The translations under genes and the position numbers were made by a program. DNA of 64,000 bases from the NCBI RefSeq assembly GCF_032681285.1, contig NZ_CP136336.1:3087001-3151000 (forward strand), in the 5' to 3' direction. Source of the DNA: Piscinibacter gummiphilus. Lineage in GTDB: Bacteria > Pseudomonadota > Gammaproteobacteria > Burkholderiales > Burkholderiaceae_C. Shown here piece after piece: positions 1-10,297 of the stretch. Below the pieces are notes generated by a model, which saw nothing but the letters and a program-made list of their open reading frames with translations, had not been told where the DNA came from and did not search any database. How positions within the stretch are numbered: the stretch's first letter is position 1; each line of letters opens with the position of its first letter.

Positions 1-503
1 GAGAGCAGCTCGAGCCGCCGAGTGCCGGGCAGCCCACCTTCATACAGCGTCGGGCCGTGGCCGGCGATCCTGGGGTGAACGAGGAACTGGTACTCATCGA
101 TCAGGCCCAGCCGGTCCAGCTCGGTCGCGAGCTTGCCGCTGCCCAGCAGCACGCCGGCCGCGGTCGCGTCCTTGAGCCTTTGCACACCCGAGCGCAGGTC
201 GCCCTCGATGTGGTGGCTGTTGGTCCAAGGGAAGGCCGTTCGCGTCGTCGACGCCACGTACTTCGGCTTGGTCTCCAGCTTGACTGCCCATTCGCGCACC
301 GCTGGCGGCGCTTGCACATCGCCCCGGGCGACCGCCGGCCAGTAGCTCTCCATCATCTCGTAGGTGGTGCGGCCCCACAGCATCGCCCCTGCCTCGTCCA
401 TGAGGCGGGTGAAGAAGGCATGCGTCTCGTCGTCGGCGATGCCCTCCTCGTGGTCGACGCAGCCGTCGAGCGTGAGGTTGAGGCTGAAGGTCAGGCGTCC
501 CAT
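1..503 (-). CDS. Dihydrofolate reductase family protein (RibD C-terminal domain), 3' end cut by window edge
   Basis: The frame reads from an ATG at 503 (MGRLTFSLNLTLDGCVDHEE) and is still open at the left edge, so the C-terminus is missing. Motifs of the RibD_C/DHFR-like family are visible: the N-terminal strand with 'LDGCV', 'MLWGRTTYEMM' around residue 41, and 'GVLLGSGKLATELDRLGLIDEY' region near residues 115-137, the usual NADPH-binding segment. Members are NAD(P)H-dependent reductases of unassigned substrate, often stand-alone in proteobacteria. A GGAG lies about 9 bases before the ATG. It follows the cupin gene by 44 bp on the same strand, so the two are probably cotranscribed. The specific reaction cannot be told from sequence. 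Confidence 0.8.
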   Translation of the reverse strand, partial: MGRLTFSLNLTLDGCVDHEEGIADDETHAFFTRLMDEAGAMLWGRTTYEMMESYWPAVARGDVQAPPAVREWAVKLETKPKYVASTTRTAFPWTNSHHIEGDLRSGVQRLKDATAAGVLLGSGKLATELDRLGLIDEYQFLVHPRIAGHGPTLYEGGLPGTRRLELL

Positions 504-547
504 GCAAGTCTTCTCCGAGTCGGGTGGGCCGCTGGAGTGTCGCCGGT

Positions 548-919
548 TCACGCGGCCCAGGGCGGCGTGAATGCAGGCCGGTCCTCGATCACCGCCTGCC
601 CGCCGACGGGGAACACGGCCAGGGCCCGGAACGGCAGCGTGCCCGTGTTCGACAAGGCCAAGGTCTGACCGGCGGCGACGACGAGCGCGCTGCCGGCAGC
701 AAGCTCGTGGTGTTGACCGTCGACCTCGGCGAAGGCACACCCCTCGAGCGCGACGAAGGTCTCCTCGCGCGTGAGGCGGTGGGGCGAGCCCGCGACGCCG
801 GGCTCGACGGTGACTTCCCAGACGGCGTTTTCGCGGGAACCTCGAGTCGGCGACGACAAGGTCGTGAAGCGGATGCCAGGAAGGCTGAAGGTGGGGGCTT
901 CGGAGCGGAGCAGCAGCAT
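548..919 (-). CDS. Small cupin-domain protein
   Basis: A 123-residue protein with a single cupin-like beta-barrel pattern: 'SPHRLTREETFVALEG' (residues about 44-59) resembles cupin motif 1 with H and E ligands, and 'LSNTGTLPFRALAVFP' (about 89-104) resembles motif 2. Metal ligands in motif 2 are not obvious, so an enzymatic role is uncertain; many such proteins are sugar or small-molecule binders. It is transcribed divergently from a MarR regulator with only 48 bp between start codons, and heads a two-gene unit with the downstream RibD-like reductase. I infer that the MarR protein controls this unit. No signal peptide is seen. Confidence 0.7.
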   Translation of the reverse strand: MLLLRSEAPTFSLPGIRFTTLSSPTRGSRENAVWEVTVEPGVAGSPHRLTREETFVALEGCAFAEVDGQHHELAAGSALVVAAGQTLALSNTGTLPFRALAVFPVGGQAVIEDRPAFTPPWAA

Positions 920-926
920 GTGGATT

Positions 927-961
927 CCTCGATATACTTAACCTTAGTTTATTAACCGAGG
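927..961. promoter_or_regulatory. Probable MarR operator between divergent cupin and marR-like genes
   Basis: The 48-bp intergenic region is AT-rich compared with its surroundings. It holds outer arms CCTCG (927-931) and CGAGG (957-961) flanking a TTAACC direct repeat. An operator covering both divergent promoters is the usual arrangement for MarR autoregulators. The arms are short and binding is inferred. Confidence 0.4.
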
Positions 962-967
962 ATAACG

Positions 968-1429
968 ATGTCAAGCCCTGAACCGCTGGACTTTGGTGTG
1001 CTGCTGAACGTCGCCTTCGCGGCCTTCAGGGAGGCGCTCGATGCCGACCTCGCTGCGGCGGGGTTCGACGACATCGGCACCTCGTTCGGCTACGTCTTCC
1101 GGCTGCTGGCCGAGGTGCCATGCAACCTGAGCGAGCTGGCGGCGCAGCTCGGCATGAGTTCGCCTGGGGCGCTGAAGGTGGTCGACGACATGGTGGCCAA
1201 GGGCTATGTGTCGCGCAGCACCGATGCCGACGACCGACGCGTCAAGCGGCTCGCCTTGACCGCGCGTGGTCGTGCTGCGTTGAGCCGGGCGCGGGCTTTC
1301 CACGCCAGGTACGAGCAGGCCGTGGCAGAGCGACTCGGCGCACGCGAAGTGGCAGCAACGCGCAAGGTGCTGGAGGCCATGGCCGCCTCGCAGGGCGAAC
1401 GCGGCGGTCGGATGCCGCGTCCCGTCTAG
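968..1429 (+). CDS. MarR-family transcriptional regulator
   Basis: A 153-residue winged-helix protein. The recognition region 'NLSELAAQLGMSSPGALKVV' lies near residues 52-71 and is followed by the wing 'DADDRRVKRLALTARG' (about 84-99), the most conserved MarR signature. Flanking helices fit the dimerisation domain, and the length is normal for the family. MarR proteins usually repress a divergent gene and respond to small aromatic or oxidant ligands. Its divergent neighbours are a cupin protein and a RibD-type reductase, so these are the likely targets. No ligand can be assigned. Confidence 0.9.
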   Translation: MSSPEPLDFGVLLNVAFAAFREALDADLAAAGFDDIGTSFGYVFRLLAEVPCNLSELAAQLGMSSPGALKVVDDMVAKGYVSRSTDADDRRVKRLALTARGRAALSRARAFHARYEQAVAERLGAREVAATRKVLEAMAASQGERGGRMPRPV

Positions 1430-1571
1430 CGTTCGCCATGGAATACGTCCTCGTCAGCGCTTGCGTGCTTGGCAGTACGGTCCGGTACGTCCCTGACGGC
1501 AGCATCGGCACCACCCTCGTCCAGGCTCGACCATCTGCATCTTCTCGCGGCGCAGACACGCCCTTGACGGT

Positions 1572-2483
1572 TCACGGCGGGGCCAGGCTGCCCGGCGCCG
1601 TGAGATCGATGCTTTGCAGCCGCTCGACGAACCATGACAGCGCCGGCCCGCCTTCCGAGCCACGCCAGGCCACGCTGAGCTGAAGGCGGGGCTTGGGCGC
1701 GGCCACCTGCAGCGGCACGAGCTGCCCCTGTGCGATCGGCATGGCGGCGATGGGCTCGGGCAGGAAGCCGACTCCCAGGCCCGCCACCTGCGCGGCAAGC
1801 TTGGCATGCAGGCTCGACACGGTGAGCACGTCGGCAGCCTCGGCGATGCCCGTGGAACGCGGCGCGCCGCCGCGGGCGGAGTCGGCCACGACGACCACGC
1901 GGTGGCGGCGGATCGTCGCGACCTTGATCGGCTGCTTCTCGCGTGCCAGGGGATGATCTGGCGCCACGGCGAACACGAACGGCAGCGAGCCGATCGGGCG
2001 ATGCGTGATGTCGGGGGCGCCGCGCGATTCGAGCTCGGTCACGGCCACGTCGGCACGCCGCGAGACGAGCGACTCCCACACGCCGCCCAGCACCTCGGTG
2101 CGCATGCGAATGCGCGTCGGGTGGCCGGCGCGATAGAAGTCGGCCACCGCGGCGAGCACCGTCTCCAAGGGCACCAGATCGTTGACCGCGATCTCCAGCT
2201 CTGCCTCCCAGCCGTCGCCGAGGCTGCGCACGCGCCGTTCCATCGCGCGCGCCGCATCGAGCACGCCGCGGCCTTCGTCGAGCAGCAAGCGCCCCGCGTC
2301 GGTGAGCTTGGCGCGGTGGCCGCTGCGGTCGAAGAGCTGGACGCCCAGGTCGTCCTCCAGCTTCTTCACGGTGTACGACAGCGTCGACGTGGTCCGGTGC
2401 AGCTCATCGGCAGCCGCTGCAAAACTGCCGCGCCGCTCGATGGCGTCGACCACCTGAAGTGCGTCGAGGGTGAGGCGGAGCAT
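1572..2483 (-). CDS. LysR-family transcriptional regulator
   Basis: I chose the ATG at 2483 (MLRLTLDALQ), giving 303 residues, the usual LTTR length; the frame stays open further upstream without family-like sequence. The N-terminal helix-turn-helix spans about residues 5-60, with 'GSFAAAADELHRTTSTLSYT' matching the LTTR recognition helix. The remainder is the periplasmic-binding-like effector domain. It is divergent from a DMT-family exporter (start 2608), so by LTTR convention it probably regulates that exporter and the secreted protein coupled to it. A T-N11-A inverted repeat lies between them. Confidence 0.92.
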   Translation of the reverse strand: MLRLTLDALQVVDAIERRGSFAAAADELHRTTSTLSYTVKKLEDDLGVQLFDRSGHRAKLTDAGRLLLDEGRGVLDAARAMERRVRSLGDGWEAELEIAVNDLVPLETVLAAVADFYRAGHPTRIRMRTEVLGGVWESLVSRRADVAVTELESRGAPDITHRPIGSLPFVFAVAPDHPLAREKQPIKVATIRRHRVVVVADSARGGAPRSTGIAEAADVLTVSSLHAKLAAQVAGLGVGFLPEPIAAMPIAQGQLVPLQVAAPKPRLQLSVAWRGSEGGPALSWFVERLQSIDLTAPGSLAPP

Positions 2484-2517
2484 GCGGGTGGTCGTTCGAT
2501 GGCTTCGATGGAGTTGG

Positions 2518-2541
2518 GCGAATTTATCCGTTTTCATTCGC
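2518..2541. promoter_or_regulatory. Candidate LTTR box
   Basis: Inverted repeat GCGAAT (2518-2523) and ATTCGC (2536-2541) with a 12-bp AT-rich spacer, containing the T-N11-A spacing (T2524, A2536) expected of LysR-type binding sites. It sits between the divergent LysR gene and the DMT exporter. Binding is inferred. Confidence 0.45.
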
Positions 2542-2607
2542 AACGGCCGACCACCATCATGAAGCTCTCGATGCCACGCATCGGTCGACTTCACGATGGA
2601 GCAAACC

Positions 2608-3510
2608 ATGACGACGCTCTTGCTGCTGCTCAACGGCTCGTTGATGGCCGGCATCTACGCCTTGGCCAAGGCCGGCACCGCTTCTGCGCTCGGGGTGCTG
2701 GCCTGGCAGCTTCTCTTCGCCACCACCGCCCTCACCGCCGTGGCCAGCTGGCGCGGCGAGCGGGCGGCTTTGACCCGCGCGAACCTCCGCTATGCCGCCA
2801 TCGCCGGCATGCTGGGCATGACCGGCCCGAGCCTGGTGACCTTCTGCGCCCTGGCCCGCGTGCCGGCGGGGTTCATCGGCGTGATCGGCGCGCTGGCGCC
2901 GATGTTCACCTACGCACTGGCACTGGCGCTGCGCATCGAAGCGCTGCGCACGCTGCGCGCCGCGGGCATCGTGCTCGGCCTGGCCGGCGTGCTTGGCCTG
3001 CTGCTCCCCGCGGGCAGCCTGCCTGGCGATGGGTCGTGGCCGTGGGCGCTCGCGGCCGTGGCGAGCCCCCTGCTCCTGGCCGCAGGCAACCTGTTCCGTT
3101 CGCTGGCGTGGCCGGTGGGGCTTGCCCCGCTCGGCGCGGCGAGCCTGATGCTCGCCGTGCAGGCGCTCGTGGTCGTGCCGCTGGCGATCGCGCTGGGGCA
3201 CTTCCAGTGGCCGCTTCCCGTCGGCGCACCGGCCGACGTGATGCTGCTGGGCGGTGGGCTGCTGACAACGATCTTCTACCTCGGCGCCTTCGAACTGCAG
3301 CGCCGCGGCGGCCCCGTGATCGTCGCCCAGCTCGGATACGTGATCACCGCGGCGTCGCTGCTGCTCGGCGCGGCCGTGTTCGGCGAACGCTATCCCGTCA
3401 CGGCCTGGCTGGCCATTGCGGCGGTGCTCGGCGGGCTGTCTCTGGTCAACCGCGCGCAGCCAAGCCCTTCAACCCCCCACGCCCTGCAACCCTCGGATCG
3501 TCGATCATGA
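2608..3510 (+). CDS. EamA/DMT-superfamily transporter
   Basis: A hydrophobic protein of 300 residues with about ten membrane segments in two EamA repeats, the normal architecture of drug/metabolite transporters that export amino acids, metabolites or drugs. An in-frame ATG at 2596 exists, but TGGAG at 2597-2601 sits correctly only for the ATG at 2608, so I use that start. The tail after residue 285 is short and hydrophilic. It is divergent from a LysR regulator, and its stop codon overlaps the ATG of the next gene (ATGA), so the two are translationally coupled. The substrate is not predictable. Confidence 0.88.
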   Translation: MTTLLLLLNGSLMAGIYALAKAGTASALGVLAWQLLFATTALTAVASWRGERAALTRANLRYAAIAGMLGMTGPSLVTFCALARVPAGFIGVIGALAPMFTYALALALRIEALRTLRAAGIVLGLAGVLGLLLPAGSLPGDGSWPWALAAVASPLLLAAGNLFRSLAWPVGLAPLGAASLMLAVQALVVVPLAIALGHFQWPLPVGAPADVMLLGGGLLTTIFYLGAFELQRRGGPVIVAQLGYVITAASLLLGAAVFGERYPVTAWLAIAAVLGGLSLVNRAQPSPSTPHALQPSDRRS

Positions 3511-4343
3511 AACACACGAACTTCCTCCACCGTCTCGCCAGCCTCGCCGTGCTGTCGGCCAGCCTCACCGCCGCAGCATTAGCCGCACCGGTACCCGATG
3601 CCGACGGCTACATCGCACTCCACTACAGCGACGGCACGCCCGCATCCGTCGGCCTCGACGCCGTCAATGCGCGGCTGCGGACTGTCGGCGTGCGCGTGAG
3701 CGAAGTGGCGATCCCGGCCGCCGCGAAGCCGCTGCTGCAAGCCTCGCGCACCCGCGCCCTCAACACAGAGCAGGCGTCGGCACTGCTCGGGCACTTTGCG
3801 CTCGGGCGCAAGGAACTGGTGCAAGAGATCTCGCGTGCCGGCCGTGCCCCGGAAATGCCCCGTGGCGGTCATCTGCAGACCTCCGAACCCGGCGTCGCGC
3901 CCTATCCGAAGGTCTACGACATGAAGGCGCTCGACCAGCCGACCACGGCGTTCATCCAGCGCAAGTTCGGGCGCTTGCACGTCAACAGTTCCGAAGCCGG
4001 TGTCGGCATCGACGAGGTGATGACCATCGTCTCCGGCGGGCCCTACACATGGTTCTTCGTGTTTCCGAATGACGTGGTGGGCAAGCTGCGCTTCGGTCGC
4101 GTCGGCGATCGAGGCGTCGCCTGGCGCATCAGCTACCCGGGCCTCGTGCCGCACGGCGGCTTCTTCGACGCCCCGGACGGACTCGTGGTGGCCTACGCGC
4201 ATGGGCCCGCATCCTTCGTGATGCGCTACGACGACCCGAGCGTCGACGGCGCCGCGACCCTCGGCGACAACCCCTGGATCGACTTCACCTCGGAGCGCCC
4301 GCGGCTGCTGTCGGCGCCCCGCGCAACGACCAAGCCGCATTGA
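3507..4343 (+). CDS. Secreted protein of unknown function
   Basis: A 278-residue protein starting at the ATG that overlaps the DMT exporter stop (ATGA at 3507-3510). The first 27 residues form a Sec signal peptide (charged MKHTNFLHR, hydrophobic core, cleavage likely after AALA). The mature part has no motif I recognise. It is rich in aromatic and glycine residues in its second half ('YTWFFVFPNDVVGKLRFGRV', about residues 174-193), which suggests a beta-rich periplasmic or secreted fold. Coupling to the exporter suggests a shared LysR-controlled role, which is inference. No catalytic signature is visible. Confidence 0.7.
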   Translation: MKHTNFLHRLASLAVLSASLTAAALAAPVPDADGYIALHYSDGTPASVGLDAVNARLRTVGVRVSEVAIPAAAKPLLQASRTRALNTEQASALLGHFALGRKELVQEISRAGRAPEMPRGGHLQTSEPGVAPYPKVYDMKALDQPTTAFIQRKFGRLHVNSSEAGVGIDEVMTIVSGGPYTWFFVFPNDVVGKLRFGRVGDRGVAWRISYPGLVPHGGFFDAPDGLVVAYAHGPASFVMRYDDPSVDGAATLGDNPWIDFTSERPRLLSAPRATTKPH

Positions 4344-4352
4344 GGCCGAATG

Positions 4353-4381
4353 AAAAAAGGGGCGCCCGACCTCGGCGCCCC
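4353..4381 (-). terminator. Rho-independent terminator of the sugar ABC operon
   Basis: Perfect 8-bp stem GGGGCGCC (4359-4366) / GGCGCCCC (4374-4381) with a 7-base loop. Read on the minus strand it is followed by six T residues (A-run at 4353-4358), so it ends transcription of the leftward sugar cluster 27 bp past the binding-protein stop codon. There is no U-tract in the plus direction. Confidence 0.85.
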
Positions 4382-4407
4382 GAACAGGGTTCCCCCAAAC
4401 GGAACGC

Positions 4408-5370
4408 TCAGAACGGAGAGGCGGGCTCGTAGTACTTGGCCGCGTTGTCCTTCGTGATCAGCACCGACGGGATGATCGTGGTGGCCGGCATGGTGGTGCC
4501 CTTGGCGCGCGCTTCCGCCGTGAGCTTCATGGCGTCGGCAATCATGCTCGGCGAGTAGGTCACGTTGGCGGAGACGATCTTGTCGCCATCCATCACCTTC
4601 TTGATGTACTCCTTGGAGCCGGCTCCGCCCAGCACCAGCTTGATGTCGGTTCGCTTGGCCTGCTCGATGGCCTTCTGCACGCCTACGGCCATGTCGTCGT
4701 CGGACGCCCACACCGCGTCGATCTGCTTGAAGCGCGTCAGGTAGTCCTGCATCACCTTGAAGGCATCGTCGCGGTTCCAGTTGCCGTGCTTGGCATCGAG
4801 CACCTTGATGTCGGGGTACGAGGCCTTGAGCACCGCGTTGAAGGCGTCGACGCGCTGGTTGTCGATGACGGTCGGAATGCCGCGCAGCACCACCACGTTG
4901 CCCTTGCCGCCGAGCGCCTTGCCCATGTACTCGGCCGCCACCTTGCCGAAGCCCGGGTTGTCGCCGGCCACATAAGCGCTTTGCGCGCTGGCGTCGGTGA
5001 GGCCGCGGTCGACCACGGTCACGAAGACGCCCTTGCTCTTCACCTGCGCCACCGGCTTGGTCAGCGGTGCCGATTCGAAGGGCAGGATCACCAGCGTGTC
5101 GATCTTGTTGGCGGTGTGGAGGTCCTGCACCTGGTTGGCCTGCTCGGTGGCCGAGCCGGCCGTCTTCACGATCACCGTCATGCCGGGGTACTGCTTCTCC
5201 AGCTCGGCCTTGGTGCGGTTGGCCCAATACACGACGCCGCCGGTCCAGCCGTGCGTCGCGGCCGGGATCGACACGCCCATCGTGACCTTGTTCTGCGCCA
5301 TCGCGGCAGCGCCGGCCACGAGGGCGGCGAGAGCGATGGCGGTGCGGATGGCGAATCTTCTGTTGTTCAT
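4408..5370 (-). CDS. Sugar ABC transporter periplasmic substrate-binding protein (RbsB-like)
   Basis: A 320-residue type I periplasmic binding protein (peripla_BP_4 class). The signal peptide is clear ([10 protein letters not shown], hydrophobic stretch, cleavage after AMA near residue 25). The mature start '[20 protein letters not shown]' is the typical first strand and ligand loop. '[20 protein letters not shown]' (about 119-138) and '[17 protein letters not shown]' (about 222-238) match the hinge and second-lobe signatures of RbsB/XylF/TorT-type receptors. It delivers a monosaccharide or polyol to the permease and ATPase encoded upstream in the same operon. The ligand is unknown. Confidence 0.92.
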   Translation of the reverse strand: MNNRRFAIRTAIALAALVAGAAAMAQNKVTMGVSIPAATHGWTGGVVYWANRTKAELEKQYPGMTVIVKTAGSATEQANQVQDLHTANKIDTLVILPFESAPLTKPVAQVKSKGVFVTVVDRGLTDASAQSAYVAGDNPGFGKVAAEYMGKALGGKGNVVVLRGIPTVIDNQRVDAFNAVLKASYPDIKVLDAKHGNWNRDDAFKVMQDYLTRFKQIDAVWASDDDMAVGVQKAIEQAKRTDIKLVLGGAGSKEYIKKVMDGDKIVSANVTYSPSMIADAMKLTAEARAKGTTMPATTIIPSVLITKDNAAKYYEPASPF

Positions 5371-5409
5371 GCTTGTCTCCTCGTCTTGAGGTCTGTGGGT
5401 GGAAAAACG

Positions 5410-6439
5410 TCAGCGTCGCGCGCGCTGCATGAACGCCACGACGATGATCACGAAGCCCTGCACCGCCGCGTTGAGGTACACGCTGATGATGCTGGTGAGG
5501 TTGAGGATGTTGCTGATGACCGAGAGCAGCACTGCGCCGATCACCGTGCCGGTGATGCTGCCCGCGCCGCCCTTGAGCGCCGTGCCGCCGACGATCACCG
5601 CGGCAATGGCTTCGAGCTCCCACAAGAGGCCGGTGGTCGGCGAGGCCGAGCCGAGGCGTGGCACATACAGCAAGGTGGCGATGCCCACGCACACGCCGAG
5701 CAGCACGTAGGTGATGACCTTGATGCGGTCGACGTCGACCGCCGCATAGCGCGCGACCTGCTCGTTGGAGCCGATCGCCTGCACGTAGCGCCCATAGGCC
5801 GTGCGGTTCAGGATGAGCCCTCCGGCCACCGCGGCCACGAGGAACACCCAGACCGGGATCGGCACACCCAGGAGGCTCGCGTAGTACACCGGGCTGTAGA
5901 CGTCGGACAGCGCGTTGTCGAGCGTGATCGCCCCGCCGTTGGCGAAGTAGGTGAGGTAGGCGCGGAAGATGCCGAGCGTGCCGAGCGTCACGATGAAGGG
6001 CTCGATGCGGCCCTTGGTGATGAGCAGCCCGTGCGCGAGGCCGAACACGGCCCCCAGCAGCACCGCGAAGACCATGCCGAGCACCACCACCAGCAGCGGC
6101 GAGCCCACGGTGGCCGCCATGGCGTTCATCGCGAGGATCACCGAGCCGGCGATGAGCGCGGCCATCGAGCCCACCGACAGGTCGATGCCGCCCGAGATGA
6201 TGACGAAGCACATGCCCACGGCAATGATGCCGATGAAGGCTGTGCGCGTGAGCAGGTTCATCGCGTTGTCGAAGCTCGCGAAGTCGCTGTTGAGCAGCGT
6301 GCCGGCGATGCACAGCAGCACCAGGCCCAGCAAGGGGCCCATGCTCCGCAGCCGCCCGTCGCGGCGCAGCCAGGCCTGCAGGCGCGCGCCGGGGCTCGCG
6401 CCGTCCGCCGCCGTGTGGGTGGAGACGGCCACGCTCGAA

Positions 6440-6459
<20 letters not shown>
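5410..6459 (-). CDS. Sugar ABC transporter permease (RbsC-like)
   Basis: A 349-residue inner-membrane protein of the BPD_transp_2 family with about nine hydrophobic segments and a roughly 40-residue hydrophilic N-terminal extension. Conserved stretches include '[16 protein letters not shown]' (about residues 110-125), a hallmark of RbsC/AraH/XylH permeases, and '[19 protein letters not shown]' near residue 300. Its start lies inside the 3' end of the ATPase gene (20-bp overlap), and the binding-protein gene follows after 39 bp, so the three form one transport operon. It forms the homodimeric translocation channel. Confidence 0.92.
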
Positions 6460-7921
<1,462 letters not shown>

Positions 7922-7937
7922 GCTGCGGCGTCTTCCA

Positions 7938-9128
7938 TCACAGGGCGAGCTGCGCGTCGACCCAGCGGCCGTCGGCGCGGCTCGACTCGACCACGGCCTC
8001 GATGAATTTCATGCCCCGCGCACCGTCTTCGACGCTCGGCACCAGGCAGGCCCGCGGGTCGGGCGCACGGCCTTCCCAGCGCGCGTGGATCTGCTCGGCC
8101 ACGTCGCGGTAAAGCTGCGCAAAGCCTTCGAGGTAGCCCTCGGGGTGCCCCGAGGGGATCCGCGAGGCGTATTGGGCCGCGGCGCCCGCCGCGCTGCCGC
8201 CGCGGGTGATGAGGCGCGGCGTCTGGCCGAGCGGCGTGAACCAGAGGTGGTTGGGCTGCTCCTGGCAGAAGTCGAGGCCGGCCTTGCTGCCGTAGACCCG
8301 CACCCGCAGCGCGTTCTCGTTGCCCGGCGCCACCTGGCTGCACCACAGCATGCCGCGCGCGCCGCTGGTGTAGCGCAGCATCACATGGGCGTTGTCGTCG
8401 AGCCGACGCCCTTCCACGAAGCTCTGCAGATCGGCGCTCACCGCCTTCAGCGTGAGGCCCGAGATGAAGCGGCCCAGGTGCTCGGCATGGGTGCCGATGT
8501 CGCCGAGCGAGCCGCCGGCGCCAGCTTGTGCCGGGTCGACGCGCCACGCCGCCTGCTTTTGCCCCGTGGCTTCGAGGCCGGTGCTCAGCCAGTCTTGCGG
8601 GTACTCGGCGTGCACGAGGCGGATCTCGCCCAGCTCGCCCGCCTGCACCATCTCGCGGGCCTGCCGCACCATCGGGTAGCCGCTGTAGTTGTGCGTGAGC
8701 GCGAAGAGCCGCCCGCTGCGCTTCACGCGCTGCACCAGATCCATCGCCTCGGCGAGCGTGGTGGTCACCGGCTTGTCGCAGATCACGTCGATGCCGGCGT
8801 CGAGGAAAGCGCGGGCGATCGGCGCATGCAGGTGGTTGGGCGTGACGATGGCCACCGCGTCGATGCCGTCTTCACGCTCGGCCTCTCGCTGCGCCATCTC
8901 GCGGTAGTCGGTGTAGCTGCGGTCGGGGGCCACGTGCAGCTCGGCGGCGCTCGCGCGAGCCCGATCCGGCTGCGACGAGAGCGCACCGGCCACGAACTCA
9001 TAGCGGTCGTCGAGGCGGGCGGCCATGCGGTGCACGCCGCCGATGAAGGCGCCCTGCCCGCCTCCCACCATGCCGAGGCGAATGCGCCGCGGCGTCGCGC
9101 CCTGGGCGCGAGATGCTTCGATGGTCAT
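7938..9128 (-). CDS. Gfo/Idh/MocA-family NAD(P)-dependent oxidoreductase
   Basis: A 396-residue protein. The N-terminal Rossmann fold begins 'IRLGMVGGGQGAFIGGVH' (about residues 15-32). The family motif 'CDKPVTTTLAEA' (about 116-127) carries the catalytic-region lysine in a DKP variant of the usual EKP. The C-terminal half fits the GFO_IDH_MocA alpha/beta domain, with 'GSLGDIGTHAEHL' near residue 206 containing the usual D and H. Such enzymes oxidise a hydroxyl of a sugar, inositol or glucoside. Linkage to an ABC importer and two TIM-barrel isomerases suggests catabolism of an imported carbohydrate. AGAGGA lies just upstream of the ATG. Confidence 0.9.
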   Translation of the reverse strand: MTIEASRAQGATPRRIRLGMVGGGQGAFIGGVHRMAARLDDRYEFVAGALSSQPDRARASAAELHVAPDRSYTDYREMAQREAEREDGIDAVAIVTPNHLHAPIARAFLDAGIDVICDKPVTTTLAEAMDLVQRVKRSGRLFALTHNYSGYPMVRQAREMVQAGELGEIRLVHAEYPQDWLSTGLEATGQKQAAWRVDPAQAGAGGSLGDIGTHAEHLGRFISGLTLKAVSADLQSFVEGRRLDDNAHVMLRYTSGARGMLWCSQVAPGNENALRVRVYGSKAGLDFCQEQPNHLWFTPLGQTPRLITRGGSAAGAAAQYASRIPSGHPEGYLEGFAQLYRDVAEQIHARWEGRAPDPRACLVPSVEDGARGMKFIEAVVESSRADGRWVDAQLAL

Positions 9129-9139
9129 CGCGCGTCCTC

Positions 9140-10195
9140 TCAGGCCAGGCCCAGGATCTTGCGGTTCTTGGCCTGGTCGACGCCGCTCGCCGCGAAGTCG
9201 TCGAAGGCACGGTCGGCCACGCGGATGATGTGATCGGCGATGAAGGTGGCGCCTTCACGCGCGCCGTCTTCCGGGTGCTTGAGGCAGCACTCCCATTCGA
9301 GCACCGCCCAGCCGGGGAAGTCATACGCCGCCATCTTCGAGAAGATGGCCGGGAAGTTGACCTGCCCGTCACCCAGCGAGCGGAAGCGCCCGGCCCGGTT
9401 GACCCACGACTGGAAACCGCCGTACACGCCCTGGCGGCCGGTCGGGTTGAACTCGGCGTCCTTCACGTGAAAGATCTTGATGCGGTCGTGATAGAGGTCG
9501 ATGTACTCGAGGTAGTCGAGCTGCTGCAGCACGAAGTGGCTCGGGTCGTAGAGCAGGCAGGCGCGCTTGTGCTGGTTCACGCGGTCGAGAAACATCTCGT
9601 AGGTCACGCCGTCGTGCAGGTCTTCGCCAGGGTGGATCTCGTAGCAGACATCGACGCCGCTCGCGTCGAACGCATCGAGGATCGGGCGCCAGCGCTTGGC
9701 CAGCTCGTCGAACGCGCCCTCGATCAAGCCCGCCGGCCGCGGCGGCCATGAGTACAGGTAGGGCCAGGCGAGCGCGCCGGAGAAGGTGGCATGCGCCGTG
9801 AGCCCCAGGTTCTCGGACGCCTTGGCTGCATAGAGCATCTGTTGCACGGCCCACTGCTGGCGCCGGGCCGGGTTGCCCCGCACCTCGGGTGCGGCAAAGC
9901 CGTCGAAGCCCTCGTCGTAGGCGGGGTGCACCGCCACGAGCTGGCCCTGCAGGTGGGTCGAGAGTTCCGTGATCTCGAGCCCGTGCCGCGCGAGCGTGCC
10001 TTTCACCTCTTGGCAATAGGTCTTGCTCTCGGCGGCCTTCTGCAAATCGAAAAGGCGACCGTCCCAGCTCGGCATCTGCACGCCCTTGTAGCCGAGGCCG
10101 GAAGCCCACGCCGCGATGGCGTCGAGCGAATTGAACGGCGCCTGGTCGCCCGCGAACTGCGCCAGGAAGATGGCGGGGCCCTTGATCGTCTTCAT
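9140..10195 (-). CDS. Sugar phosphate isomerase/epimerase (xylose isomerase-like TIM barrel)
   Basis: I place the start at the ATG at 10195 (MKTIKGPAIFLAQF), giving 351 residues; the long upstream frame extension lacks family similarity and runs through the divergent promoter. The TIM barrel shows metal-ligand strands typical of AP_endonuc_2/IolE-type enzymes: 'VCYEIHPGEDLHDG' (Glu), 'LLYDPSHFVLQQLDY' (Asp, His), 'IFHVKDAEF' (His, Asp) and 'AVLEWECCLK' (Glu). The likely chemistry is isomerisation, epimerisation or dehydration of a keto-sugar or keto-inositol. It is the first gene of the leftward transport operon, 11 bp before the Gfo/Idh/MocA gene. Confidence 0.88.
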   Translation of the reverse strand: MKTIKGPAIFLAQFAGDQAPFNSLDAIAAWASGLGYKGVQMPSWDGRLFDLQKAAESKTYCQEVKGTLARHGLEITELSTHLQGQLVAVHPAYDEGFDGFAAPEVRGNPARRQQWAVQQMLYAAKASENLGLTAHATFSGALAWPYLYSWPPRPAGLIEGAFDELAKRWRPILDAFDASGVDVCYEIHPGEDLHDGVTYEMFLDRVNQHKRACLLYDPSHFVLQQLDYLEYIDLYHDRIKIFHVKDAEFNPTGRQGVYGGFQSWVNRAGRFRSLGDGQVNFPAIFSKMAAYDFPGWAVLEWECCLKHPEDGAREGATFIADHIIRVADRAFDDFAASGVDQAKNRKILGLA

Positions 10196-10270
10196 GCCTT
10201 GTCTCCTTCTGTCGGCGAACCTTGTGCCTCGTTCGCTCGGGGTCGGATGATCGCGCCGCAGATCGGCGGA

Positions 10271-10297
10271 GTCAACATCTGGTCTGACCAGTTGACA
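10271..10297. promoter_or_regulatory. FadR/GntR-type operator at the divergent sugar promoter
   Basis: A 13-bp palindrome, CTGGT-CTG-ACCAG (10279-10291), with outer GTCAAC (10271-10276) and GTTGAC (10291-10296). A TGGTCNGACCA core is a known binding pattern of FadR-subfamily GntR regulators, and such a regulator is encoded at 11826. The site overlaps the -35 of the rightward promoter and lies close to where a leftward -35 (TTGACT on the minus strand, 10275-10270) would fall, so one dimer could repress both directions. Confidence 0.65.

Noticed and set aside
1572..2654. Longer 360-residue version of the LysR protein starting at 2654
   Set aside because: The extra 57 residues have no LTTR character, extend through the divergent intergenic region and into the DMT gene; the ATG at 2483 gives the family-typical N-terminus.
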